Positions 20,580 through 31,683 of a stretch of 64,000 nt of DNA are shown here, one piece after another. Every line of letters begins with the position of its first letter. Positions within the stretch are counted from its first letter, which is position 1. The notes beneath the pieces are model-generated. The model worked only from the letters and a program-made list of their open reading frames with translations. It was not told where the DNA came from and did not search any database. The translations under genes were made by a program, and so were the position numbers. This DNA comes from Sabellastarte sp. h YS-2021 (Eukaryota > Annelida > Polychaeta > Sabellida > Sabellidae): contig OZ024930.1 in assembly GCA_964017235.1 (NCBI GenBank), positions 29,578,614 to 29,642,613 on the forward strand. The letters run 5' to 3'.

Positions 20580-20869
20580 TACTTTCAGATTTTGTTCCTG
20601 GGATGGCCCAGCTCGCCACCAGACCCTGGCCCAGATTACAGTCATCTTATCGCCCTGCAACAAAAAGGAATTATGACAGGATGTTCTTGGATTTTATGGC
20701 CTTCCTGGAATCGACTGGGCTATCCATGAATCAGGTAACAAATTGGCAATTATTAATCTTTATGGAGTATTTGCATGAGAATCACCATTCACCATCGAAT
20801 ATAGCAAATTATTTGGCAGCCATTAGAGCCAATTTCATTTTGTATGGCTTTCCAACTGTTCAAAGATGA
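20580..20869 (+). pseudogene. DIRS tyrosine recombinase, N-terminal core-binding domain
   Basis: Frame 20603-20869 reads LQSSYRPATKRNYDRMFLDF, MAFLESTGLSMNQVTNWQLL, FMEYLHENHHSPSNIANYLA and AIRANFILYGFPTV. This is the helical SAM-like core-binding domain seen in DIRS recombinases. It ends at a stop; the part carrying the first catalytic Arg is missing before the next block. Confidence 0.8.
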
Positions 20870-21240
20870 GTAACTCTGAGATGGGTAACTCTGTCATATG
20901 CCCTATCACAGTAATGAAAGCAATGTTGCATCATAGGTCAGTCAATCCCAATGATCCACTATTCACCATCTCACATGCAGGTAGGACTACTGTATTAACA
21001 GATTCGATGGCTAAGAGACATTTAAAATTAGTAGGTACAAAATTACAACACCCATCTGACATTTCTTATGTTTAGAAGGGAGTACCTCTTGGGCATTTCA
21101 ACATGAAGTCCCATTGCAGAACAAAATAGTGCATGGCACCTGGTCATCCAATGCCGTATGGAAATATATTAAGTGAGTCCCTACTGCTGCTTCCCCTGTA
21201 TCATCTACTTTTCGCAATTTTCTACATACCTTTGGTGCCT
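20866..21240 (+). pseudogene. DIRS tyrosine recombinase, catalytic domain remnant
   Basis: Reads VICPITVMKAMLHHRSVNPN, DPLFTISHAGRTTVLTDSMA and KRHLKLVGTKL. Then in other frames come FRRE (second catalytic Arg block) and WAFQHEVPLQNKIVHGTWSS followed by NAVWKYIK, where the His/Trp and Tyr positions of the family fall. Several frames are needed, so it is inactive, but the R-H-Y architecture can be seen. Confidence 0.75.
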
Positions 21241-21729
21241 TTCTATCATCAAAATATTCCAAAAAATATTATTTATTATAAATTAAATCATTATTTTACC
21301 TGCTGAGCTATGGTTTCATCCTCAAATTTTTCATATTGTGGCTTCCAGTGTTTCACCATTTCAAATTTCAAAACATGTCCATTATAATTGCTTAGTGGGT
21401 ACCCTAACCTCTTTCCTTCACCCCTCCTTGCTTTTGACCTTGAATACTATATAACATGTGGAGTTAGTATTTTCTTACATTTTTGGGTTATAAAAATCAA
21501 AATTGGGCTCATAATGCACTCTTAAATAGCTTAAAAATTAATTTTCTTCAGCAAGGTTGGGTGGTAGGTTTGGGAGTAACTTCTGCTTTACTATCTAAAC
21601 TAAGCATATCCCTTAATATCTATGTCTTAGTATTTTAATATTATGTCTTTTACAAATATGTTAGATACATAAAATATAGTCATAAATTATAATAAATTAT
21701 TTAATCCAATTTGTTTCTTGCTTGTCCCC
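21241..21729. other. AT-rich spacer, possibly DIRS 4 trailer
   Basis: No coding frame recognised. It may hold the 3' non-coding end of the DIRS element. Confidence 0.4.
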
Positions 21730-21760
21730 CTGGTGGGGAAATCTAATCTAATCTACTGCT

Positions 21761-24511
21761 TTGCAGCGGCAATATCTTCCCCACAAAGGGGAATTCAGTG
21801 TACTAGCTAAAAAAATCATTTATCATAAAAATCATTTACCTAGAAATGGAAAATCTGGTGGTGGTGTTGGTGTCCTTATTAAAACCAATATCAAAGTTAA
21901 ACAAATCCAGTCTAAAGGATACAACAGTTTTGAATACTTGGAACTTATTCTAAAATTTCAATCACAATCTGTGAGACTACTGGTTGTTTATCGCCCTCCT
22001 AATTGTGTTCATTACAAATATGCAGACTTTGAGGATGATTTCACTGACCTCCTATCTGTGGTGGCTGTCAAGCCTGAGGAATTGCTTCTCCTGGGAGATT
22101 TCAACATCCACTTGGATAAGAAATCTGATTCAGGCTCTGCTTCATTTCAGACACTTCTGGATACTCACAATATAACTAACCGTGTGAATTTTACTACTCA
22201 CATCAAAGGTCACTGGCTTGACCTTATGTTAGTCAGGGATGATAGCAAAATTTTTGAAGACCCGCAGCCTGTTGATATTGGTTTGTCAGACCATAAAGTT
22301 GTCAAATCTAGAGCATTTATTTCCAAACCTGAACCCGAAATAATTCTCAGAAATGTTAGAAACACAAAGGAGATTGATACCAGCCTACTAGCACATGAGT
22401 TATCAGATATCCAGCCTCCCAATGGTGACCCAGATCAAATGGCTGAATATTATAACAGCAATCTGTCAGAAATTTTTGACCGACATGCACCACTTAAGGA
22501 AAAAAGGGTAGTTGTTAGACCAAATACATCTTGGTATAATGCCAGCATTCGACATCAAAAGGTATTGAAGAGACGGCTAGAGCGAAAGTGGAAGAAATCT
22601 CGGTTGCCAGAGGACTACAATAATTTTTGCGTGCAATGTGAGGTTGTCAACAAATGTATCTGTGAATGTAAAACTGAATTCCTATCAAAAAAGATCATCG
22701 AAACAAAGGGCGACACAAGAAGACTTTTTCAGGCAACAAAACTTTTACTGGGTGATGCTAGAAAGTCAACTCTACCAGAATGTGATAGTGATAAGCTCCT
22801 TGCTGATAGATTTAACCATTTCTTCTTAGATAAAATTGTAAAGATCAGAGATGAAATTAATAATTCACCATTGTTAGAAACTGCAAACAGCATTAGAGAA
22901 AAACTCTTCCCTTTTGACGAACCCAATGCACTTTCTTCTTTTACTCCTACTACAGAATCAGAAATTAAAAAAATTGTGTCCAAGGCTTCTAGTGCTACCT
23001 GTGGTCTGGATCCAATACCAAGTTGTTTTGTAAAGCAACACATCGACTCCTTAGTACCCTTCTTGACAAACCTTGTGAATAAATCACTTGAGACTGGTGT
23101 TTTCCCCTGTGTCTGGAAGGAAGCCAACATTACTCCACTACTGAAAAAAGATGGCTTGGATGCTGAGGTGCTGAAAAATTACAGGCCCGTGTCAAATTTG
23201 GCTTTCATTTCTAAACTTGTTGAACAAGTAGTAGCTAGTCGAATAAAAGGACATCTAAACCGGCACAATCTTTGGGATAGAAATCAGTCTGCATACCGTT
23301 CATTTCATTCAACTGAAACTGCACTCCTGAGAGTCCACAATGATCTGCTCCATGCTATTGACAAAAAGAAAATGGCCGCTCTCATGCTACTTGATCTCAG
23401 TGCGGCTTTTGACACTATCGACCATAAAATTCTATTGGATCGCCTTTCAATAAAATTTGGTATCACTGGTGTTGCTCATAAATGGATTACCTCCTACCTT
23501 CACCAAAGATCACAAAGGACAAAAATTGGTGATAAACTTTCAGACCCGCTTGTTTTACCTTTTGGGGTTCCTCAAGGATCAATACTGGGTCCACTCCTGT
23601 TTACCCTATATGTTAATCCAGTGGGGGAGATCACAAAAAATCATGACATCTCAAGTATGTTTTACGCAGATGATAGCCAGCTCTACATATCATTTGATCA
23701 CAGGAAAGATCACGGCAGCCAGTTATATAAACTTGAAAACTGTATCTCTGAAATAAGGAAATGGATGCAACAAAATTTTTTGAAACTAAATGACTCCAAA
23801 ACTGAATTTATTGTGTTTGGCTCACGTTTTTCTCATAAAAACTGCCCTGCACTACATACAACTATTGGCCAGTGTAGGATTGAACTGTCAGCTTCAGTCA
23901 AAAACCTGGGTGTTCATTTAGACAGATTTCTCGGCATGGATATATTCATGGCTAATAAATACAGGACCATAAACCATCAGATGAGGAAGATCTCAAGGAT
24001 TCGCAAATACCTTAGTATGGATGCCTGTAAAACATTAGTTCAAGCACTGGTTATCTCAAGACTGGATTATGGATCAAGTCTTCTCTATGGATCCAACAAA
24101 GGACACATAAGAAAACTTCAACACCTCCAAAATTCTGCAGCCAGGTTAATATGTCGGACAACTGTAAGGGAGGATGCTAGGCCTCTACTTCAAAGCCTTC
24201 ACTGGTTACCAGTTGACTATCGGATTCAGTTTCGTATAGTCACCCATGTCTATAGATGCCTTAATGATAAATCTCCGGTCTACCTATCCGAGCTCCTGCA
24301 TGGAACAAGCAGCATAAGAAACCTCAGATCAAACAGTCACCACAATCTTGAAGTTAAGCGGACTAACTCAAAAGCAGGAGGAAATGCCTTCGAGATTTGT
24401 GGACCCAGATTGTGGAATCGCTTGCCAGACTATATCAAAACTGCAACCAATACAGACAAGTTCAAGAAGCTTTTAAAAACAGCCTATTTCAAGGCTGCTT
24501 ATAATATTTAA
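21761..24511 (+). CDS. L2-like LINE ORF2: endonuclease (partial) and reverse transcriptase, 916 codons
   Basis: Uninterrupted frame; it opens just after a stop at 21749 and its first codon is TTG, so this is a 5'-truncated ORF rather than a true start. The APE-like endonuclease spans about residues 1-190: GGGVGVLIK, VVYRPPN, LLLGDFNIHLD (catalytic Asp/Asn) and GLSDHKVV (catalytic Asp/His). The RT follows: LKNYRPVSNLAFISKLVEQV, HSTETALLRVHNDLLHAI, MLLDLSAAFDTIDH (motif A), PFGVPQGSILGPLLFTLYV (motif B), [11 protein letters not shown] (motif C) and DSKTEFIVFG. The C-terminal region ends with the LRSNS and WNRLPDYI blocks. All RT catalytic residues are present. Copies mobilise their own RNA by target-primed reverse transcription. 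Loss of the 5' end makes this copy unlikely to move itself. Confidence 0.92.
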   Translation: MQRQYLPHKGEFSVLAKKIIYHKNHLPRNGKSGGGVGVLIKTNIKVKQIQSKGYNSFEYLELILKFQSQSVRLLVVYRPPNCVHYKYADFEDDFTDLLSVVAVKPEELLLLGDFNIHLDKKSDSGSASFQTLLDTHNITNRVNFTTHIKGHWLDLMLVRDDSKIFEDPQPVDIGLSDHKVVKSRAFISKPEPEIILRNVRNTKEIDTSLLAHELSDIQPPNGDPDQMAEYYNSNLSEIFDRHAPLKEKRVVVRPNTSWYNASIRHQKVLKRRLERKWKKSRLPEDYNNFCVQCEVVNKCICECKTEFLSKKIIETKGDTRRLFQATKLLLGDARKSTLPECDSDKLLADRFNHFFLDKIVKIRDEINNSPLLETANSIREKLFPFDEPNALSSFTPTTESEIKKIVSKASSATCGLDPIPSCFVKQHIDSLVPFLTNLVNKSLETGVFPCVWKEANITPLLKKDGLDAEVLKNYRPVSNLAFISKLVEQVVASRIKGHLNRHNLWDRNQSAYRSFHSTETALLRVHNDLLHAIDKKKMAALMLLDLSAAFDTIDHKILLDRLSIKFGITGVAHKWITSYLHQRSQRTKIGDKLSDPLVLPFGVPQGSILGPLLFTLYVNPVGEITKNHDISSMFYADDSQLYISFDHRKDHGSQLYKLENCISEIRKWMQQNFLKLNDSKTEFIVFGSRFSHKNCPALHTTIGQCRIELSASVKNLGVHLDRFLGMDIFMANKYRTINHQMRKISRIRKYLSMDACKTLVQALVISRLDYGSSLLYGSNKGHIRKLQHLQNSAARLICRTTVREDARPLLQSLHWLPVDYRIQFRIVTHVYRCLNDKSPVYLSELLHGTSSIRNLRSNSHHNLEVKRTNSKAGGNAFEICGPRLWNRLPDYIKTATNTDKFKKLLKTAYFKAAYNI

Positions 24512-24576
24512 TGTGTTTTATTCTCATTGTAAAGCGCTTTGAGCTGGCAAGATAAAGCGCTATATAAGCAAGGTTT

Positions 24577-24598
24577 AATAATAATAATAATAATAATA
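24577..24598. repeat. (TAA)n microsatellite, shared tail of two LINEs
   Basis: About seven trinucleotide units. It is the 3' tail of the plus-strand L2-like element and directly abuts the end of the minus-strand L2-like fragment. Confidence 0.85.
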
Positions 24599-25450
24599 GG
24601 GAGAGTCGAGGGGCGTAATCCCCGGGAGGGAAGACTAAGTTCGGAAACTAGAGTTGAAGAGGTGGGTTTTGAGGTGTTTCCAAAAAGATACAATAGAGGG
24701 ACTGTTTCTTATTTGGAAGGGGAAAGAGTTCCAAAGAACCAGTCATAGTGACTGAAAGAATTAGAGAAGTGTTTGATTGATTTATGAGCTCTACTGTCGA
24801 AAGTGGGGGTATGAAAGAACTTGAGTTTGGTGGTGCTTTGCCTTGTGTTTCTGGAAGAGGTGTAGAGGTGAATTAATTCTCTTAGGTAAACTGATTGACC
24901 TTGGTTGAGAATATTGTATGTAATGAGGCCTACCCTGTACCTGACTAGGAGCCAATGGCGTTTTTTTAGTTGAGGGGTAATGTGAGAGAATTTATAGGAA
25001 TGGGTGACAACCTTGCAAAGTGAGTTTTGGACTAACTGCAATCTCTTTAACTCAAAATCAGTAAGTGATAAGCACAGTGAATTTTAATAGTCCAATCTAC
25101 AGCACAGTGAATTTTAATAGTCCAATCTACTGCTCACCAAAGCATTTGCTAACAGAACTGAAGGTCTAGAAGGGCACGAATTCTGTAGAGGTCTCTCGCA
25201 TGAACTCTAGTGGACTTTATGACCTGTGACATGTGGTCTGAGAAACTGAAATTGTAGTCGAACACCACTTCGAGGTTCCTGACACTTTGTGCTGGTGAGA
25301 CCTGATTTCCAAGAGTATTGATAGGGAAGTGAGGAAGGAGTTGCTTGCGGTTTTTGGGAGCCAATGAGAATAAGCTCAGTTTTGTTAGGGCTAAGTTTTA
25401 GTTTATTTGTATACATGAAATTTTGAATACCGTTTAGGCAAAATAGGATC
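24599..25450 (-). pseudogene. L2-like LINE fragment, RT C-terminal part
   Basis: Minus strand reads NKLKLSPNKTELILIGSQK (25400-25350), FPINTLGNQVSPAQSVRNLE, VFDYNFSFSDHMSQVIKSTR, and RIRALLDLQF. Then come QLVQNSLCKVVTHSYKFSHI, LKKRHWLLVRYRVGLITYNI and PTFDSRAHKSIKHFSNS. These are the post-palm blocks of L2-type RTs, spread over several frames. The copy is 5'-truncated near 25450 and meets the tail of the opposite element at 24598. Confidence 0.8.
25071..25130. repeat. Perfect 30-bp tandem duplication
   Basis: AGCACAGTGAATTTTAATAG plus the following 10 bases occurs twice back to back (25071-25100, 25101-25130) inside the minus-strand LINE fragment. Confidence 0.9.
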
Positions 25451-25579
25451 ACGGGATAAAATCAGGTAAAGGACAATCCATATATGATTTATATCCCATC
25501 ACTTGTCCAGAATTGGGTATTATCCAGAGGCTAGGATTTATGTGGTACAAATGTGCACAGCAATTACTCACAAGGAGCA

Positions 25580-28075
25580 ATTACTCACGTTGATGTACCT
25601 TGTACTGATAGTTACAAATTGGAATCCCTTTTAGAATCATGTAATCTAACACTGTCAGTTAACAATGCCACTCACTTGCACGGTCATATCCTTGATCTCA
25701 TTCTTTCCCCCAGTGATTAAGATATGTGGGTACATGTTGACATCCGTGAATTCATATCTGATCATGCAGTCATCAAATGTGCTATTGACTTTCCCTCCTC
25801 TCTTTCTACCTGTCAAACACGAATTTCCTATAGGAGGTACCATCGTATAAATATGTCCGACCTTTGGTCTGACCTCAAATGCCTTTTGTGAAATGTCCAG
25901 CAAATTCTGTCTCACAGCTCTATGAGCAGTACGTACATAACTTGACAGGCATGCTCCTCTTGTGTCCAGTTTGAAGATGAAACAGCATGCAGACTGGCTG
26001 TCAGAGAGCTATCGCCTTGCAAAGTCACTCAGACGTCAATTTAAATGGGCTTGGCGAAAAGATAAAGTCAATACAACAGGAGTCGTCTTCAGTGTCAAAT
26101 CACCGGGTGTAATCGTCTCGCCAACAGGGACAAGTCTGTCTATTACAGGAAACTTATCTCCGACAACAGCCATGATTCTAAGAAACTATGGCGGGAGTTA
26201 CACAAAGTCCTACATAGATCCCATGGCACTACTTTGCCCACTTGTGAATCCTCAAAATCATTGGCTGATCATCTTGCTACATTTTTTTCAAATAAAATCA
26301 TGAAAATTCGTGAGACTTTCTCCTCATCTGAGTCCTGTAACATGGTACATCCCCCTTTTGACCCTCCCAAATTAACAATCTTTACTCAGGTCACTCAAGA
26401 TGAAATCGGTAAAATAATCAGCAAATCACCCACCAAATCATGCCTGTTGGACCCATTGCCCCCATTCCTTATTAAGGAATGCATTGACATCCTTCTACCA
26501 TCTATAACCAAATTGGTTAATTGTTCACTCCGGGAGGGACTGGTTCCGGATGGGTTCAAAAAAGCTGTAGTCACTCCATTTACAAAGAAGGCCTCTCTTC
26601 CTGTTGATGATTTGAAAAACTACCGCCCAGTATCTGGACTTAGCTTTATTTCTAAACTGGTGGAACATGTAGTTGCTAAAAGGCTGGTTGATCATATTCA
26701 TCTACATGGCTTGGATAACTCATACCAGTCAGCATATAAGTCAGGTCACTCAACAGAGACAGCTCTCTGCTCTGCTTTCCATTAAAAATGATATTCATTT
26801 GTCACTATCTCGGGGTGAAGCTACTGCCTTGGTACTTCTGGATCTCTCGGCCGCCTTTGATACTATTGATCATTCCATTCTACTCTGCTGTCTTTTGGAT
26901 TGGTTCGGTGTTGATGGCTCCGCTTTCAAATGGTTCTCTTCTTATTTGACAGAACGCTTTTAATCAGTTAAGACTGGTTCTACTTTGTCTGATTACAAAA
27001 ACTGCTGTTCGGTGTGCCTCAGGGTTCTGTTCTGGGTCCTCTGCTATTCTCTCTTTACACATCTCCCCTTAGTACACTGATTGGTAAACACAAAGGCGTA
27101 AACTTTTATTTCTATGCCGATGATTCACAACTTTATGTCCATCTGTCACACATAATGCCCCAGCTTTTGAAAAGTTGAACAGATGCCGTCAAGATGTTAA
27201 GGAATGGATGTCGGCTAGCAAACAAACTTAATCCTGATAAAACTGAGTTTATACTTTTTGGCTCCAAGAAACAGAGAGAAAGGTTAAAAGTATGTTTCCC
27301 AATCAACATCTTGGGTAACCCCCTTCACCCCACCGAGTCAGTCAGGGTGTGTGGTTTGACTCTGATTTTGCTTTCTCTAAACACGTCCAGAATGTTTGTA
27401 AAAGCTGCTTTATTCAGCTGAGGGATTTTAGAAATATTAGGCAGTTCTTGACTCAGGATGCAGCTGTGTCGGTTGCCAATGCTTTTGTTAGTAGTTGGTT
27501 GGACTACTGTAACTCACTTTTCAGGAGTCTCTCCAAATTCAATCTTTATAGATTACAATCTATCCAAAATAGTGCAGCTAGAATTTTTACAAATTCGAGT
27601 AAATATAGTCGGATAACTCCAATACTCAGGAAACTCCATTGGCCCCCTATTCAGTTTTACTCAGAGTTCAAACTGGCTACCCTGGTGCACAAGTTTATTC
27701 ATACTGGTTTTCCTAAATATTTTGCTCCACATCTATCCACATACCGCACTACTTACTAGATGTAGTGAGAGTGTTGCCAATTTCCTTAATGTACCAAAAT
27801 TTCAGCCTAAAATTCACAAGTCCACTAAGCAGTTTGGCTTCAGTTTTGCCTTTGATGCTCCCACTGTTTGGAATTCACTTCCTGAAGACATTCGTGCATC
27901 ACCCACTATTGCCTCCTTTAGAAAGAAGCTCCAAACCTATCTCTACACAAAGGCATATCCTCCTTAGCTCATTTTCTCTTATGGCTTCTCCATGGTGCTG
28001 ACCTATTTCTGTCCCTGGACTTAGAGTCCACTACTCAGTTGAGATTAAGCACTATAAAAGTCAAATTAGAATTAG
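25580..28075 (+). pseudogene. L2-like LINE, decayed, endonuclease to 3' end
   Basis: In several frames: endonuclease HGHILDLILSPSD and REFISDHAVIKCAIDFP; pre-RT MKQHADWLSESYRLAKSLRR; RT LKNYRPVSGLSFISKLVEHV, QSAYKSGHSTETALCS, ALVLLDLSAAFDTIDHSILL (motif A), [16 protein letters not shown] (motif B, shifted) and [12 protein letters not shown] (motif C); then NKLNPDKTEFILFGSKKQ and YCNSLFRSLSKFNLYRLQSI. The end is FDAPTVWNSLPEDIRASPT and QTYLYTKAYPP. The 3' UTR ends TTAAGCACTATAAAAGTCAA. At least six frameshifts make it dead. The same 3' end recurs at 59815-60010. Confidence 0.88.
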
Positions 28076-28339
28076 GACACAAATTTAGAGGTCGGAATTT
28101 CGAGTATAAAACGCAGGAACAAGCAAACAGATTTTCATTGTCACAATAGATATTGTCAGAAGCACATATCCTCGGTATTTTTGTACAGGATCAAATATGG
28201 TTATTGAAAATTTTCTTTTTAAGCGGTATTTTTGTCAAAATAAGAAACAATGTGGTTGATGTATAATTTACATATTTTGGCAGTCCAAATGTAAAAACCA
28301 TAATTGAAAAAGTATTTAAAAATGCCAATTCTGTAGTTC
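28076..28339. other. Spacer, nothing recognised
   Basis: Short non-coding interval between the LINE 3' end and the GTCGAC-type repeat. Confidence 0.4.
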
Positions 28340-28760
28340 TGATGTGATGGGATCCAAATGTTATTGTGATTGTCCTTGACCTAATTTCTTGTGGTGATCT
28401 TGTTTCAATTTTTTGATTGGTCGACACTTGATACCTCTTTTTCCCAGAAATTTCAAATAGATATTCAATATACCACAGCCCCTTAGACATTTCTGCATTT
28501 ATTTTTTAAATTCTTCACTAGGGCTTCAGTACTATTTTGTTGACCTGCCGACCATAGTCTCTTATACTACTCCTGCTACAGCCAACTAATTATAAAATTT
28601 TGTTGATCCTGCCGACTTGTTGACCTTCCCAGGCTGATAATTTCAACCACATAGCACAAAATATTTAACATAAATCCCTATTTGTCATCTTTGTCGAACT
28701 GTTTCCCTGATCATTCATACTCTTGGTTATATTTATACCGACTTTGTCTACTTGCTGAGC
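28340..28760 (-). repeat. GTTGAC/GTCGAC-rich dispersed repeat, copy 2
   Basis: Plus strand shows GATTGGTCGACACTTGATAC, TTTTTCCCAGAAATTTC, then GTTGACCTGCCGACC, CTGCCGACTTGTTGACC and TTTGTCGAAC. Its reverse complement matches the layout of the copy at 17460-17700, including the AATTTCTG-G/T-GAAAAA block. Confidence 0.6.
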
Positions 28761-31007
28761 TGTCAACCTCATACATCTTTTAAATTACAAGTCCATTATA
28801 CTTATATTATATTGAATTATACTTTAAACAATGATTTAGAAAGTGATATTCCTGTGTTTCATACTTTTCATACACAAATTGGATGTACCCATAGTCTGCA
28901 TGTCAACAGATGTCACTCAAACCGACACTACAAAATGCAATGACTGCCAATATGAGGAACATCTAGTACTACAGAAGAAGTAATGCATCATCAGAGATAC
29001 CATAAAACAAACAACAGACAAAAACTAGGAACCCCTCACCTCCAAGGAGGATAGGCAGAAGATGCCTTTGCCGAACTACACATCATATCAAAAATGGATG
29101 AAAAGGTCTAACAAAGAGACAACACCCAAAAGGCCTCATGAGTTTAAGAAGGCCAAAAGCAGCCCAGCATTCACCAGTCCTGGGATCACAATTTCTAGCA
29201 ATTAAAGAATACCACATAATCCCCATCTGAAGAAACCCCGGGCACTAACCATAGACAATAATATCTATGAAGCAATCTGCATCTTAAAACCTACAAGGCC
29301 AACTATTGCAACCTTCCCAAGGTGTATCCATCTGCCACCACCAAAAGATGGTGCTTGGTCTTATAGGACTAACAAATTTTAAAAAAGGATTAACAGACTC
29401 ATTACAATAAATATTTGGATGATGTATGTTCTAGCAACCCTTATTCTTGTGAAATAACAGACTTATTCCAATAGAAATTTTTGGATTATTTATGATTTAT
29501 TGCATTATAACCTTTGATAATATTGTCAAAACAATATAAAATAAAACAACAAAATTTATAAAGATATAAATAAAAATAAACCCAAAACAGTTTTAACAGT
29601 TTCACGGTTCTAAGAATATAGATAAAATCATAATAACGATACTTGACTACACTACATCCATATTCAGTGGTTACCTTTAAAGAACTAATGCTTAACTGAA
29701 GGCAAGGAAATGAGCTACAGATACTCACCACTATTCAGCAATATGCCGATGATATAATAGTCAACCCAACACTGAAATTATTAAATACCAATTTAATAAA
29801 ATTAGATTCGGCTTAAAATAAACAACACTTACCTGAATAATGTGGAATCAGTATGGAATCTACCCTTAATTGAACCAGTTATCTAACAGGTACACATCCC
29901 CTATACAACCACTGAACTGGTACAGAACCAGTGGTTCACTAAGAAACCCATAAGATACTTCAGGGACTCTATACAGAGATAATCCATAGCCTCTGATGTG
30001 ATTGCTTCAAAAGAAATAAGAGTCGAAATACAAATAGGTTAGTTAAGGTTTCATATTTGCTCCTAGTGGAGCATAAGGCAGAACACATGCCTGTCTGCTG
30101 CTACCCTTGCTGCAGCCTTCCATCTCTTCCATGCCATTTCTTTCAGTTCTTTCTTGGCCATCCTCCTCCAAGTTTCCTTGGTCTACCTTTTTCCCTCTTC
30201 CCTTCCAGCATCCATTGTAAAACTATCATTCTATTGTCATTTATTTCTCTTCTCAAAATGTGCCCAATATATATCTCCATCTATTTGGTTTCATGGTTTA
30301 CAATTTACATAGAGTTAATTATATCAGGCAATTATATTATTTTATTTTGCCTAGTCTAAAATAGCAGGTATTGTCGGTATTTTTCATACTTGTACACTAT
30401 ATGCTTTGTTGAAAGAGGGGCAATGAAAAATGCAGCATTATTTTTGTGTTTACTTATACTTTTTATGTAAAGTTAGGGTAGACCTTGTCCAAGGTCCCTT
30501 CTTAGTGCCTTATGATTCTCTGAGCACATTTCCCTCTACAAGGAAGGAAATTGTTCACTCACCTGGAAGTACCTGGAGCCACATATGAAGGATATCAGAA
30601 TTATTGCACCCTCAGCTTTTTAAACAGCCATATAACTCACACTTTTCCCTATATAAACATATCCTGTTTATATGGCAACAGTGTGAGTTTATATGCCTGA
30701 CTGAAATGTGCTGTTGTACAACTAAGTGTGAAATTTGTTTTGGGTGTTCAAAAACACAACTGTATGCGCTTTATAAACTGATCTTCATCTTTCAGTCTGC
30801 AAGAGATTTATAAAAAAGCCGTTTATTGACATATCCCTACATGGTACGTTTACTTGGGCATAAAAGTAGAAATGGGTGGATAAAAAACAAGCAGGTATTT
30901 TTTATTCCAAATCGAATCTCTTCATTATTTCACAGACAATCAGAAAACATTCTGTATAAACTTGTTCCTTTGGTTTTTGATTTAATGATAAAGGAAATGT
31001 AGAAATA
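28761..31007. other. Long stretch without a convincing gene
   Basis: No intact gene recognised. At 29725-29817 a 31-codon frame reads LTTIQQYADDIIVNP, which could be a relic of a reverse-transcriptase motif C. At 29040-29350 a non-repetitive, more GC-balanced segment is unclassified. A 99-codon frame at 30057-30359 is Leu/Ser-rich and low-complexity and is not supported as a gene. Confidence 0.35.
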
Positions 31008-31150
31008 AAGGTACTCAGTGGCCGAGTGGTTAGCAAGTAAGGCATCTAATCACAGGCTGTCACCTCTGTGTGGTTTGAGTGCCACAAGTGGCAATGGTGA
31101 GAACCTGTCCCAATATGACCCTGGCTGTTCAACAGGGCATAAAACCCCAT
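31008..31150 (+). mobile_element. tRNA-like SINE, family 2
   Basis: AGGTACTCAGTGGCCGAGTG, GTTAGCAAGTAAGGCATCTA, CCACAAGTGGCAATGGTGAG, CCCAATATGACCCTGGCTGT and CATAAAACCCC. Same layout as the copy at 19199-19356. Confidence 0.88.
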
Positions 31151-31683
31151 TCATTATGTATGGAAGATTAGTAGGACTACCCTAATTTTTTTCTCATTAT
31201 TTATATACTTACTAGTGAGTCAACATTTAAAAAAACATATTTCCCTAAAAGGATAATGCTTTTTTCTGTATGGCAACATAATATCTCCATAAATTGAGAT
31301 AACTATCCTGGCTTATAGTAAGTTCCTACAATTTCTGTTTTGCACGATTTATAATGCAAAGAATCTATATATGCAGATTTGTTAGTTGGTATAGAACAGC
31401 CGAATCCGGATACTGATCCATAAATTTAGTTGGGATCTAAAACTGCATAAATCTTTTCACCTGTATTTTACAATGAAAACAAAACCAGCTAACAATTAAA
31501 AAAAAACAGTTAACAGAAGTGAAAGTTTCCCATATTAAAACAAACCGTAACACATGGCTGTAATGTTTCTGTTTACTGTTACTTATCGCTTTGTAGCCCC
31601 ACAGTAAAGGTATCTGTTTCAACCCCTGTATATTTATGTTAAAACACTTGACAGTTAAGTAATAAATGTGAACAGTTGTGTTC
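31151..31683. other. AT-rich spacer
   Basis: No gene or repeat recognised. Confidence 0.4.

Larger units (their letters stand above)
17701..21240 (+). mobile_element. DIRS-like retrotransposon 4 with tyrosine recombinase
   Basis: Most complete DIRS copy by domain order: ORF1 start (17981), pre-RT, RT, thumb, RNase H and tyrosine recombinase. Two SINEs split it at 18471 and 19186. Much of ORF1 is missing. Frames are shifted in several places and motif C is altered. A short imperfect inverted match (17689-17704 with 21724-21741) might be a remnant of DIRS inverted termini, but it is too short to be sure. Boundaries are approximate. Confidence 0.8.
21730..24598 (+). mobile_element. L2-like LINE, 5'-truncated, long intact ORF2
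   Basis: One element comprising the ORF described next, a short 3' untranslated part with GTAAAGCGCTTTGAGCTGGC and AAAGCGCTATATAAGCAAGG, and a (TAA)n tail. This 3' end style (GCGCTATATAA before a trinucleotide tail) is usual for L2-type LINEs. ORF1 and the N-terminus of the endonuclease are missing. Confidence 0.88.

Noticed and set aside
30057..30359. Small Cys/Leu-rich secreted protein
   Set aside because: Low complexity (Pro/Ser/Phe/Leu from CT-rich DNA), with no signal-peptide-plus-domain logic and no splice context.
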